A DNA stretch of 5,420 nucleotides from DASSWG01 sp041689995 (GCA_041689995.1 JBDNFD010000089.1:1-5420); one strand, 5' to 3'. Counted from the stretch's first letter, positions 1-5,259 are shown. Translations and numbers: made by a program. Notes: generated from the sequence alone by a model not told the origin.

Positions 1-95
1 ATACCCTGTGAATAGTCAACTAAAATACAATTCTGAAAGCAATTCACAACTTGAGTGTGCGTTAGTTTCATAAGTGATAGCCTGTGAATAGTCAA

Positions 96-125
96 CTAAA
101 ATACAATTCTGAAAGCAATTCACAA
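96..125 (-). promoter_or_regulatory. Possible promoter inside the CRISPR repeat
   Basis: Read on the minus strand, repeat 2 contains TTG (125-123), 19 nt, then TATTTTAG (103-96). The flavobacterial promoter consensus is TTG, 17-23 nt, TAnnTTTG, so this matches both boxes and the spacing, with one mismatch in the -7 box. The same arrangement occurs in repeat 1 (49-47 and 27-20). In repeat 3 the first T of the -7 box is changed to G (position 179). Transcription would start near the 3' end of each repeat and run into the adjacent spacer. Repeat-borne promoters are known in Neisseria type II-C arrays; that this repeat is one is inferred from the motif only. Confidence 0.35.
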
Positions 126-232
126 CTGTCCATCCTATTCTATAAGTTGGGTCTTTCCTGTGAATAGTCAACTAAAATCCAATTCTGAAAGCAATTCACA
201 ACCGAGAATTACAAATGAATTATAAAAAGACC

Positions 233-266
233 CCTGTGAATAGTCAACTAAAATACAATTCTGAAA
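233..266 (-). repeat. Truncated terminal CRISPR repeat
   Basis: The last copy matches the other repeats perfectly over 34 nt and then diverges abruptly at 267, losing 12 nt. On the minus strand the lost part is the repeat's 5' end (GTTGTGAATTGC), which in type II systems forms the crRNA tag of the preceding spacer. No spacer precedes this copy, so the tag would not be needed. The retained part includes the TATTTTAG box. A truncated copy normally marks the end of the array away from the acquisition site. Confidence 0.85.
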
Positions 267-328
267 CTGACGAAGGAAGTTCGGCGACTCTTAGACAATA
301 AATATTGCAGTCAAACCAATTTACAAGC

Positions 329-350
329 ATATTTGTTTAGAAACAAATGT
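329..350. repeat. Small dyad upstream of the permease gene
   Basis: ATTTGTTT (331-338) and AAACAAAT (341-348) form a perfect 8-bp inverted repeat around AG, extendable by a U-G and an A-U pair. It lies about 60 bp before the permease start and upstream of the proposed -7 box. It is not followed by an oligo-T run, so it is not an obvious terminator. It may be an operator or a chance structure in AT-rich DNA. Confidence 0.4.
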
Positions 351-374
351 AACAAATAGCTCTTGCAAACGTCT

Positions 375-382
375 TACCTTAG
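375..382 (+). promoter_or_regulatory. Candidate -7 box of the permease gene
   Basis: TACCTTAG fits the Bacteroidota -7 consensus TAnnTTTG except at the seventh base. It ends 24 nt before the ATG at 407, similar to the spacing at the other starts in this window (22-30 nt). I see no good TTG box 19-21 nt upstream, so the call is tentative. Confidence 0.3.
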
Positions 383-406
383 CCATCCAAAATCCTTTGT
401 AAACCC

Positions 407-1657
407 ATGCTTATCTACTTTCGCGTTCTTGGAGAAAGTTTCAATTTTGCGATAAATGCGCTGAAAAACAATAAATTGCGTACATTTCTGTCGCTGCTTG
501 GGGTGACGATCGGTATATTTTCCATCATTGCAGTTCTGGCTGCGGTAGATTCTTTGAAGCGGGAAGTGACGGGGAGTTTGAGTTCTTTGGACGAAAATAC
601 CATGATCATCGCACGAATGTCTTTTGGGCCTACCGAGGTACCAAGTTGGAAACGCGAACAATTTCCTGATGTAACTTATGAAGAATATCAGTCTATTAAG
701 GAAATCCCAGAAGTGGCGGCTGTTTCCTATTCGATTTACGTGGGGAAGGAAACGTTAAAGTACCGAGGGAAACAGATTTCCAATGTAGATATTTCCCCGG
801 TGACTTATGAACATTATGAAATAGAAGCACTCAAAATCAAAGATGGCCGCTTTTTCAATGCCGCAGAATCGAATAGCGGGGCAAACGTAATGATTATTGG
901 CGCCGATATTGCCGAAAATCTTTTCGCGAATCAGACACCAGTAGGCAAAAAAATACGTCTTTTTGGTCGCGATTTCACTGTGATAGGGGTTATGGAAAAG
1001 GAAGGAAGCAGTTTCTTGGGACCCTCAAATGATAATGTTGCGATTATTCCGGTCAATATGGTTCGAAAAATTTACGGGGATAATAATCGGGCAACTTTTC
1101 CGCAGATCATCGTCAAACCCAAAGAAAATGTGGACGAAAACGAACTTTTTGCAAAACTGGAACATCAATTAAGAATGGACCGTGGAATAAAACCAGGAGC
1201 TATTAATACTTTTTTCATTAATAAATTGTCAGGTTTTGCCGATTTCATTGACGATATTACCGGACAGCTAAATTTTATGGGATTGATCATCAGCGGGTTT
1301 TCCCTTTTGGTCGGTGGCTTTGGTATCGCGAATATTATGTTTGTTAGCGTAAAAGAGCGCACTCATATTATAGGGATTCAAAAATCATTGGGTGCAAAAA
1401 ATAAATTTATATTGTTTCAATTTCTTTTCGAAGCGGTTATTCTTGCGGTCATTGGCGGATTGGCAGGCTTGTTTCTTGTATGGCTGGTTTCATTGATTAT
1501 TTCCGGGTTTACCGGCGATTTTCAATTCGTGCTTTCCCTCTGGAATATGCTCATCGGATTTATGGTTTCAGCGGCTATCGGACTGATTTCGGGAATTATT
1601 CCCGCAATTTCGGCGGCCCGTCTCGATCCGGTGGAAGCGATTCGTACGGGAATATAA
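407..1657 (+). CDS. ABC transporter permease, MacB/FtsX family
   Basis: This 416-residue inner-membrane protein is the permease subunit of a MacB/LolCE-type (type VII) ABC transporter. The first transmembrane helix (about 26-47) follows the conserved NNKLRTFLSLLGVTIGI segment. A large periplasmic MacB-type domain occupies roughly 50-285, and three more helices lie at about 289-313, 339-368 and 377-402. The cytoplasmic segment SVKERTHIIGIQKSLGA (314-330) is the usual ATPase-coupling region, and the C-terminus SAARLDPVEAIR is the family's closing signature. Length and four-helix topology are complete. The ATG at 407 is chosen because the N-terminus starts where family members do. Members of this family work by mechanotransmission, moving lipoproteins, peptides or drugs across the envelope or signalling to cell-wall enzymes; the substrate cannot be told here. 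No ATPase or membrane-fusion gene adjoins it: a CRISPR array lies upstream and a convergent gene 23 bp downstream. A partner encoded elsewhere is implied. Confidence 0.93.
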   Translation: MLIYFRVLGESFNFAINALKNNKLRTFLSLLGVTIGIFSIIAVLAAVDSLKREVTGSLSSLDENTMIIARMSFGPTEVPSWKREQFPDVTYEEYQSIKEIPEVAAVSYSIYVGKETLKYRGKQISNVDISPVTYEHYEIEALKIKDGRFFNAAESNSGANVMIIGADIAENLFANQTPVGKKIRLFGRDFTVIGVMEKEGSSFLGPSNDNVAIIPVNMVRKIYGDNNRATFPQIIVKPKENVDENELFAKLEHQLRMDRGIKPGAINTFFINKLSGFADFIDDITGQLNFMGLIISGFSLLVGGFGIANIMFVSVKERTHIIGIQKSLGAKNKFILFQFLFEAVILAVIGGLAGLFLVWLVSLIISGFTGDFQFVLSLWNMLIGFMVSAAIGLISGIIPAISAARLDPVEAIRTGI

Positions 1658-1680
1658 TTTTGATAGGAAAAACCGAGATT

Positions 1681-2151
1681 TTAAATTGGATTTTTGGTCA
1701 GAATCCCTGCAACTTTTTCATTGACGAAATCCAAAAATTTTTCATCTTCTTCGGTAAATGGATCGATCTGGTGCGAATCAATATCTATTTGACCAATATT
1801 TTTTCCGTTGAAAAATAAAGGAACCACAATTTCAGATTTCACATTGATGCTACAAGCAATATAATTGTCTTGGCCTTTTATGTCCGGCACTACAAAATTT
1901 TTGTTGGAAAGCGCAACTTGTCCGCAAATTCCTTTTCCAAAGGGAATAATAATGTGATCTGTTGGTTCACCGGCGAAAGATTTCAATTTCAATTCGTCCT
2001 TGCCGCCGTTTTTAAAGTAAAATCCCACCCAATCATAATGCGGAATTTGTTCACGAAGAAATTCGCAAATACTTGTCAACCGTTTTTCTACAGGAATTTC
2101 CGGTTGGTTTAAAATGGAAAAACAAGATGTTTTTAATGATTCAAAATTCAT
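1681..2151 (-). CDS. Free methionine-(R)-sulfoxide reductase (GAF family)
   Basis: This 156-residue cytoplasmic protein is a single GAF domain of the fRMsr (YebR/MsrC) family, which reduces free L-methionine-(R)-sulfoxide using thioredoxin. Visible signatures are DWVGFYF (40-46), PFGKGICGQVA (70-80), the IAC motif with Cys100, SEIVVPL (106-112) and IGQIDIDS (119-126). Cys76 and Cys100 are 24 residues apart, as are Cys94 and Cys118 of the E. coli enzyme. The third family cysteine (E. coli Cys84) would fall at residue 66, which is His here. Two other cysteines (10 and 29) lie outside the motif. Length is normal for the family. The gene lies 65 bp behind the HIT gene on the same strand with no promoter I can see of its own, so cotranscription is likely. 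A non-catalytic GAF sensor is less likely, because the two motif cysteines are kept. Confidence 0.85.
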   Translation of the reverse strand: MNFESLKTSCFSILNQPEIPVEKRLTSICEFLREQIPHYDWVGFYFKNGGKDELKLKSFAGEPTDHIIIPFGKGICGQVALSNKNFVVPDIKGQDNYIACSINVKSEIVVPLFFNGKNIGQIDIDSHQIDPFTEEDEKFLDFVNEKVAGILTKNPI

Positions 2152-2174
2152 GTTGAAATTTGGTTTAATTTTTT

Positions 2175-2218
2175 ACTCCCTTCCCTTTGGGAAGGGTCGG
2201 GGATGGGCTCTTTTTTTT
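2175..2218. repeat. G/C-rich hairpin element with oligo-T flank
   Basis: CCCTTCCC (2178-2185), TTT, GGGAAGGG (2189-2196) forms a perfect 8-bp hairpin in an AT-rich setting, followed by TCGGGGATGGGCTC and eight T's (2211-2218). From general knowledge, very similar CCCTTCCC-TTT-GGGAAGGG-TCGGGGATGGG units occur repeatedly between genes in flavobacterial genomes, so this is probably a dispersed repeat. It sits between the HIT and fRMsr genes, and the T-run reaches into the HIT stop codon. On the minus strand, the direction of those genes, no T-run follows the hairpin, so it should not be a strong intrinsic terminator there. Confidence 0.6.
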
Positions 2219-2606
2219 ATAAATTCCCACGGATTTCTGTTAAAAGCGCCTCGAATTCTTCTTTTTCCATGGAAACTTTTTTTCCGAAATCCATATCGCC
2301 CATATTATTGAGCGGAATTAAATGCACATGTACGTGCGGCACTTCCAATCCAACAACGGCCATTCCAATTCGTTTGCAGGAAACGGATTTCTTTAACGCC
2401 AAAGCGATTTTGCGGGCGAAGGCCATTAATTCAATATATAAATCTTCTTCTAAATCGAAAATTTTGTCCACTTCTTTCTTCGGAATGCAGAGCGTATGAC
2501 CTTTAGCATTCGGATTTACATCTAAAATCGCAATAAATTTATCGGTTTCAGCAATTTTATAAGAAGGAATTTCGTCTTCGATAATTTTTGTGAAAATACT
2601 TGACAT
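2217..2606 (-). CDS. HIT family protein (histidine triad nucleotide hydrolase)
   Basis: This 129-residue cytoplasmic protein belongs to the HIT superfamily (Hint/HinT-like), whose members hydrolyse AMP-linked substrates such as adenosine phosphoramidates. The N-terminus SSIFTKIIEDEIPSYKI is the classic opening of bacterial HIT proteins. FIAILDVNPNAKGHTLCIPK (24-43) supplies the nucleotide-pocket strand, and the triad HVHVHLIP occupies 91-98. By analogy with Hint1 the middle histidine, His93, is the nucleophile. Length is typical and the domain is complete. The physiological substrate is not evident. The gene is divergent from the omega-amidase gene across 125 bp and is the first of a likely two-gene unit with fRMsr. 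Its stop codon merges with the oligo-T edge of the hairpin element, so the last codons may have been reset by arrival of that element. Confidence 0.92.
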   Translation of the reverse strand: MSSIFTKIIEDEIPSYKIAETDKFIAILDVNPNAKGHTLCIPKKEVDKIFDLEEDLYIELMAFARKIALALKKSVSCKRIGMAVVGLEVPHVHVHLIPLNNMGDMDFGKKVSMEKEEFEALLTEIRGNL

Positions 2607-2636
2607 ATTCTATTTTTTATAGCGGTTAGGCGACCA

Positions 2637-2644
2637 CTAAAGTA
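2637..2644 (-). promoter_or_regulatory. Candidate -7 box of the HIT gene
   Basis: On the minus strand TACTTTAG matches TAnnTTTG at all but one position and ends 30 nt before the HIT start codon. The deviation (A at the seventh position) is the same as in the permease box and the CRISPR repeat. No clear TTG box is seen upstream. Confidence 0.3.
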
Positions 2645-2701
2645 AGAAATCCCTGAGAAAAGGAAGTGTTTTTTTTCTGTTTTCGAATCGTCTGATTTTC
2701 G

Positions 2702-2709
2702 TATCTTTC
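2702..2709 (+). promoter_or_regulatory. Candidate -7 box of the omega-amidase gene
   Basis: TATCTTTC matches TAnnTTTG except at the last base and lies 22 nt before the ATG at 2732, giving an expected leader of about 16-19 nt. The -33 region is T-rich (CTG at 2677-2679) but not consensus. Confidence 0.4.
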
Positions 2710-2731
2710 AGCAAAAGGATTTTTTGTGATT

Positions 2732-3514
2732 ATGAACGATACTTTGCGGATTAGTCTGATACAAACCGAACTTTCTTGGGAAGATCCTGCGGAAAACCGG
2801 GAAAATTTCTTCAAAAAAATTGAAGAGCTTCCCGAAACGGATTTAATTATTTTGCCTGAAATGTTCACAACTGGATTCAGTATGAATTCTGAATTTTTGG
2901 CCGAAAAAACCCATGATGCAACCTTGGCTTGGATGAAAGAAATAGCACGTTCGAAAAATGTTGCCATTACTGGAAGTGTGATTATATCCGAGCAAGACCG
3001 ATTTTTTAACCGCTTATTTTTTGTGTTTCCCGATGGCAATTTTCAGAAATATGATAAAAGGCATTTATTCACATTTGCCGGAGAAAACGAGAGTTATTCA
3101 CCAGGAAACGAAAAATTGATTGTTGAATATCTCGGTTGGAAAATTTGTCCGCTAATATGTTACGATTTACGGTTTCCGGTTTGGTCCAGAAATACCGAAA
3201 ACTATGATCTGCTCCTATATGTTGCCAATTGGCCCAAATTGCGCACACAAGCCTGGGATGTTTTGTTGAAAGCGAGGGCCGTTGAAAATCTCAGTTATGT
3301 GGCTGGCGTGAACCGTGTGGGCAAAGATGGAAATGGACACGATTATTCGGGACATTCAGCAGTTTATGATTTATTGGGGAACCAAATTTCCTCCTCTGAT
3401 TTTGAAGTTGAATTTTCCGAAACCATCACTTTGAGCCGATCCATTTTATGCGAAACGCGAAAACGGTTTGCCTTTTTGAACGACCGCGACGAATTTAAAA
3501 TTGAGAAAGCATAA
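2732..3514 (+). CDS. Omega-amidase, nitrilase superfamily (YafV/Nit2-like)
   Basis: This 260-residue cytoplasmic C-N hydrolase has the nitrilase catalytic triad, visible as Glu43 in LPEMF, Lys109 in DKRHLF and Cys143 in ICYDLRFP. The surrounding signatures TTGFSMN, RLFFVFPDG, FAGENESYSPG and LYVANWP are those of the YafV branch. That branch has omega-amidase activity on 2-oxoglutaramate and on 2-oxo-4-methylthiobutyrate-related amides (alpha-ketosuccinamate too), coupling glutamine transamination to methionine salvage. The length is normal and the domain intact. The open frame can start two codons earlier at a GTG (2726), but the ATG at 2732 gives the usual family N-terminus (MNDTLRISLIQTEL) and sits well behind the -7 box. 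It is divergent from the HIT gene. A 215-bp gap to rlmB with its own promoter suggests it is transcribed alone. Confidence 0.92.
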   Translation: MNDTLRISLIQTELSWEDPAENRENFFKKIEELPETDLIILPEMFTTGFSMNSEFLAEKTHDATLAWMKEIARSKNVAITGSVIISEQDRFFNRLFFVFPDGNFQKYDKRHLFTFAGENESYSPGNEKLIVEYLGWKICPLICYDLRFPVWSRNTENYDLLLYVANWPKLRTQAWDVLLKARAVENLSYVAGVNRVGKDGNGHDYSGHSAVYDLLGNQISSSDFEVEFSETITLSRSILCETRKRFAFLNDRDEFKIEKA

Positions 3515-3545
3515 TTGTTCTTCTGAAAAACATTCTCAAAACTGC

Positions 3546-3576
3546 TTGTTTCCTTTTCTGGTATTCAATATATTTG
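3546..3576 (+). promoter_or_regulatory. Near-consensus Bacteroidota promoter upstream of rlmB
   Basis: TTG (3546-3548), 20 nt, TATATTTG (3569-3576) is a full match to the flavobacterial consensus TTG-N17-23-TAnnTTTG and the best promoter in the window. Transcription would start near 3580, giving rlmB a leader of about 150 nt. A second, weaker combination overlaps downstream: TTG (3574-3576), 20 nt, TATTTTTT (3597-3604), which would start just ahead of the small ORF at 3624. Confidence 0.5.
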
Positions 3577-3623
3577 AAGCCTTTCAGAAAACAAACTATT
3601 TTTTCATACTAAAAGCAATAAAA

Positions 3624-3689
3624 ATGAAGCTAAGCAATGGATTATGCATCGGATTGGCCAAGACCGGTTTTTCCGTGACCATTGCATAA
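3624..3689 (+). CDS. Possible 21-codon leader ORF before rlmB
   Basis: An ATG preceded by an A-rich stretch (GCAATAAAA), as often seen at Bacteroidota starts, opens a 21-codon frame that ends in TAA at 3687-3689. The peptide would be MKLSNGLCIGLAKTGFSVTIA; it resembles nothing I know. It lies in the leader downstream of a good promoter, and its codons 6-9 overlap the left arm of a 9-bp inverted repeat whose right arm covers its stop codon. It may be a leader peptide, a small protein or chance; nothing but position supports translation. Confidence 0.2.
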   Translation: MKLSNGLCIGLAKTGFSVTIA

Positions 3690-3707
3690 TCTAATCAAGC
3701 CAAGACC
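3635..3707. repeat. Interleaved direct and inverted repeats in the rlmB leader
   Basis: GATTATGCA (3640-3648) and TGCATAATC (3683-3691) form a 9-bp inverted repeat. CAATGG (3635-3640) and CCATTG (3679-3684) form a second, overlapping one that cannot be nested with the first. GCCAAGACC is repeated directly at 3657-3665 and 3699-3707. A small CGG-TTTTT-CCG hairpin lies in the middle. No oligo-T run follows. The elements could be alternative RNA folds in the leader or the remains of a duplicated segment. Confidence 0.5.
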
Positions 3708-3729
3708 TTCACGCGTTTTAAACTTACTT

Positions 3730-4485
3730 ATGGAAGATAAAACTGAAAAAAATCCTTCGAAAATTTTTGGAATTCATGCGGTTGACGAAGCGCTAGAAAG
3801 TGGACAATCTATTGACAAAGTGTTTTTTCAAACAGGTTTGCGCGGTGATTCCATAAAAAATATCGAACGCAAATTGAAGGCAAATCAAGTATCTATTTCC
3901 TATGTGCCGGTTGAAAAATTGGAACGTTTGGCGAAACATGGTAATCATCAGGGCGTGGTGGCAAGTATTTCCCCCATTGGTTTTTTAGAACTGGAAACAA
4001 CAATTCCTGCAATTATGGAGGAAAATAAAAATCCATTATTTCTCCTTTTGGATGAAATCACCGATGTGCGGAATTTGGGCGCCATCATAAGAACTGCCGA
4101 ATGTACCGGAGTGAGTGCGCTAATCCTTCCAAAACAAGGCGGGGCGGCTATAAACGATGAAACTGTAAAAACCTCTGCGGGTGCTATTTTTAATCTCCCC
4201 ATTTGTAAAGTGGTTCATTTAAAAGATGCCTTGTTTTTTTTACATTCCTATGGCGTGCAACTCATTGCGGCAACTGAAAAAACGGCACAAAGCGTTTATG
4301 AAGTTGATTTCAAAAAGCCGACCGCAATAATTATGGGAAGCGAAGGGAAAGGTGTTTCCGCTTCAATTTTGAAAATGGTCGATCAAAAAGCGAAGCTTCC
4401 ATTGCTCGGGAAAATTTCGTCCTTGAATGTTTCAGTTGCTTGCGGTGCTTTTCTCTATGAAGCGGTACGCCAACGGAATTTTTAA
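3730..4485 (+). CDS. rlmB: 23S rRNA (guanosine-2251-2'-O)-methyltransferase RlmB
   Basis: This 251-residue SpoU-family (SPOUT, knotted fold) enzyme transfers a methyl group from S-adenosylmethionine to the 2'-OH of G2251 in the P loop of 23S rRNA. The N-terminal substrate-binding domain (about 11-80) shows KIFGIHAVDEAL and HQGVVA. The catalytic domain carries motif 1 (LDEITDVRNLGAIIR, 107-121, with Asn115 and Arg121), motif 2 (IMGSEGKGVS, 201-210, with Glu205) and motif 3 (LPLLGKISSLNVSVA, 223-237). The ATG at 3730 is preferred; the open frame extends upstream to a TTG at 3682, but those 16 residues are unlike the family and lie in the repeat-rich leader. RlmB rather than a tRNA or other SpoU enzyme is inferred from the HQG segment and overall length. 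Its stop is 3 bp from that of the convergent secreted-protein gene, leaving no room for a terminator between them. Confidence 0.9.
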   Translation: MEDKTEKNPSKIFGIHAVDEALESGQSIDKVFFQTGLRGDSIKNIERKLKANQVSISYVPVEKLERLAKHGNHQGVVASISPIGFLELETTIPAIMEENKNPLFLLLDEITDVRNLGAIIRTAECTGVSALILPKQGGAAINDETVKTSAGAIFNLPICKVVHLKDALFFLHSYGVQLIAATEKTAQSVYEVDFKKPTAIIMGSEGKGVSASILKMVDQKAKLPLLGKISSLNVSVACGAFLYEAVRQRNF

Positions 4486-4488
4486 TTC

Positions 4489-5259
4489 CTAATTCTCAAT
4501 TAAATATTCCTCTTTCTTCATCGTGGCCTTGCCCACATCGAAATATTCCACCATCAAATTTCCTTTTTCGTCAAAATAGGCGGTTCCGTTCGAATTTTTG
4601 GACCTGAAAATATAATCGCCACGAGAAGTCTTGTTCAAATGGGCAATGGTGTCTTTTGAAACTTGATTTTTGATCAAGAATCCGTTTGCCTGTTTTTCCA
4701 ATAAATAGGATATTCCATCTTTGTGAAAAATGGAATTGGTTTCCGGATTTTTGGATTCTTCCTTGATTTCTATTTTTTCCACTTCTTTTTTCAAATTGGA
4801 AGAATCTACTTCAGAAGGTGCCGAATAGGAATAGTGCAAAGCTTCAATAGATGAAAATGCATCGCGCAAAGCTTCCTGATACCCAAATTTGCGATCTTTC
4901 AATTTACTTTGCCCTTCCTTGCTCTCAAAAATAATTTGCTGATTGCAGTTTTTTAAGACAAGTGTCACTTTGGTTACAAACGAGAACATTCCAGAGTCGG
5001 ACAGCACGTCGGCGTTCAATGCCGAACATGGATTGTTTACCATATCCTCGGGAAATTTCTCTCCTTCCAAAATAGCTATAAATCCATATTTTTCAAATAG
5101 AAATTCAGTCAGGGAATTTAATTTGTATTGGTCATTTGTTAAAAGAAAATCATATTTTATGGGAACGATCACATATTTGTATTGATTTACGTTTTGGGAA
5201 TGCAGGCTTATGAACGAGCATAAAATACATAAAATGAAGAGGAAAAGGTATTTTTTCAT
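4489..5259 (-). CDS. Secreted protein of unknown function
   Basis: I do not recognise this 256-residue protein beyond a flavobacterial-type exported protein. Residues 1-22 form a signal peptide (MKK, then a hydrophobic run, then SLHSQ with probable cleavage before Asn23). The cysteines in the signal lack a good lipobox, so periplasmic or outer-surface location is likelier than a lipoprotein. Residues about 26-148 look like an alpha/beta domain with two cysteines (NNPCSAL and LKNCNQ). A charged low-complexity linker rich in Lys and Glu follows (about 152-175). The remainder (about 177-245) is strand-rich with repeated short hairpins (RSKNSNGTAYFDEKGNLMVEYFD). Codon use resembles its neighbours. 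It is convergent with rlmB and heads away from the right-edge gene. No convincing promoter was found in front of it. Confidence 0.8.
   Translation of the reverse strand: MKKYLFLFILCILCSFISLHSQNVNQYKYVIVPIKYDFLLTNDQYKLNSLTEFLFEKYGFIAILEGEKFPEDMVNNPCSALNADVLSDSGMFSFVTKVTLVLKNCNQQIIFESKEGQSKLKDRKFGYQEALRDAFSSIEALHYSYSAPSEVDSSNLKKEVEKIEIKEESKNPETNSIFHKDGISYLLEKQANGFLIKNQVSKDTIAHLNKTSRGDYIFRSKNSNGTAYFDEKGNLMVEYFDVGKATMKKEEYLIEN

Larger units (their letters stand above)
1..266 (-). CRISPR. CRISPR array, right-hand end, probably type II-C
   Basis: Three complete 46-nt repeats lie at 5-50, 81-126 and 157-202, and a truncated one at 233-266. They are separated by three unrelated spacers of exactly 30 nt (51-80, 127-156, 203-232). 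Bases 1-4 look like the end of another spacer, so the array continues to the left. On the minus strand the repeat begins GTTGTGAATTGC and ends ACTATTCACAGG; TGTGAAT near one end pairs with ATTCACA near the other. Repeats of 46-47 nt starting GTTG with 30-nt spacers are typical of Cas9 type II-C loci in Bacteroidota, so crRNA is inferred to be read from the minus strand. Repeats 1 and 2 are identical; repeat 3 has one substitution (C instead of A at 179). No cas gene or tracrRNA is recognisable in the window, so the type assignment rests on repeat architecture alone. The spacers match nothing else that I can see here. Confidence 0.96.

Noticed and set aside
233..310. Truncated repeat plus downstream sequence as a tracrRNA with anti-repeat
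   Set aside because: The copy lacks the part complementary to the crRNA tag (the 5' end of the repeat on the minus strand), and no clear downstream stem-loops with a T-run follow.
374..661. Minus-strand open frame of 95 codons at the permease start
   Set aside because: It is antisense to the conserved first helix of the permease and looks like a compositional shadow.
1480..1818. Plus-strand open frame of 112 codons across the permease end
   Set aside because: It overlaps the well-supported permease in another frame and the fRMsr gene on the other strand; the peptide shows no domain.
2114..2311. Plus-strand open frame containing a peptide like PFGKGRGWA
   Set aside because: This peptide is the translation of the dispersed G/C-rich element and the frame runs antisense to fRMsr and HIT.
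2626..3039. Minus-strand open frame of 137 codons
   Set aside because: It is antisense to the omega-amidase, whose catalytic residues are intact, and shows no family signature.
3501..3689. Plus-strand 62-codon frame starting inside the amidase end
   Set aside because: Only its last 21 codons have a plausible start and promoter context; the rest crosses the promoter region.
3682..3729. N-terminal extension of RlmB from a TTG codon
   Set aside because: The 16 extra residues are unlike the family and derive from the repeat block; the ATG at 3730 gives the normal length.
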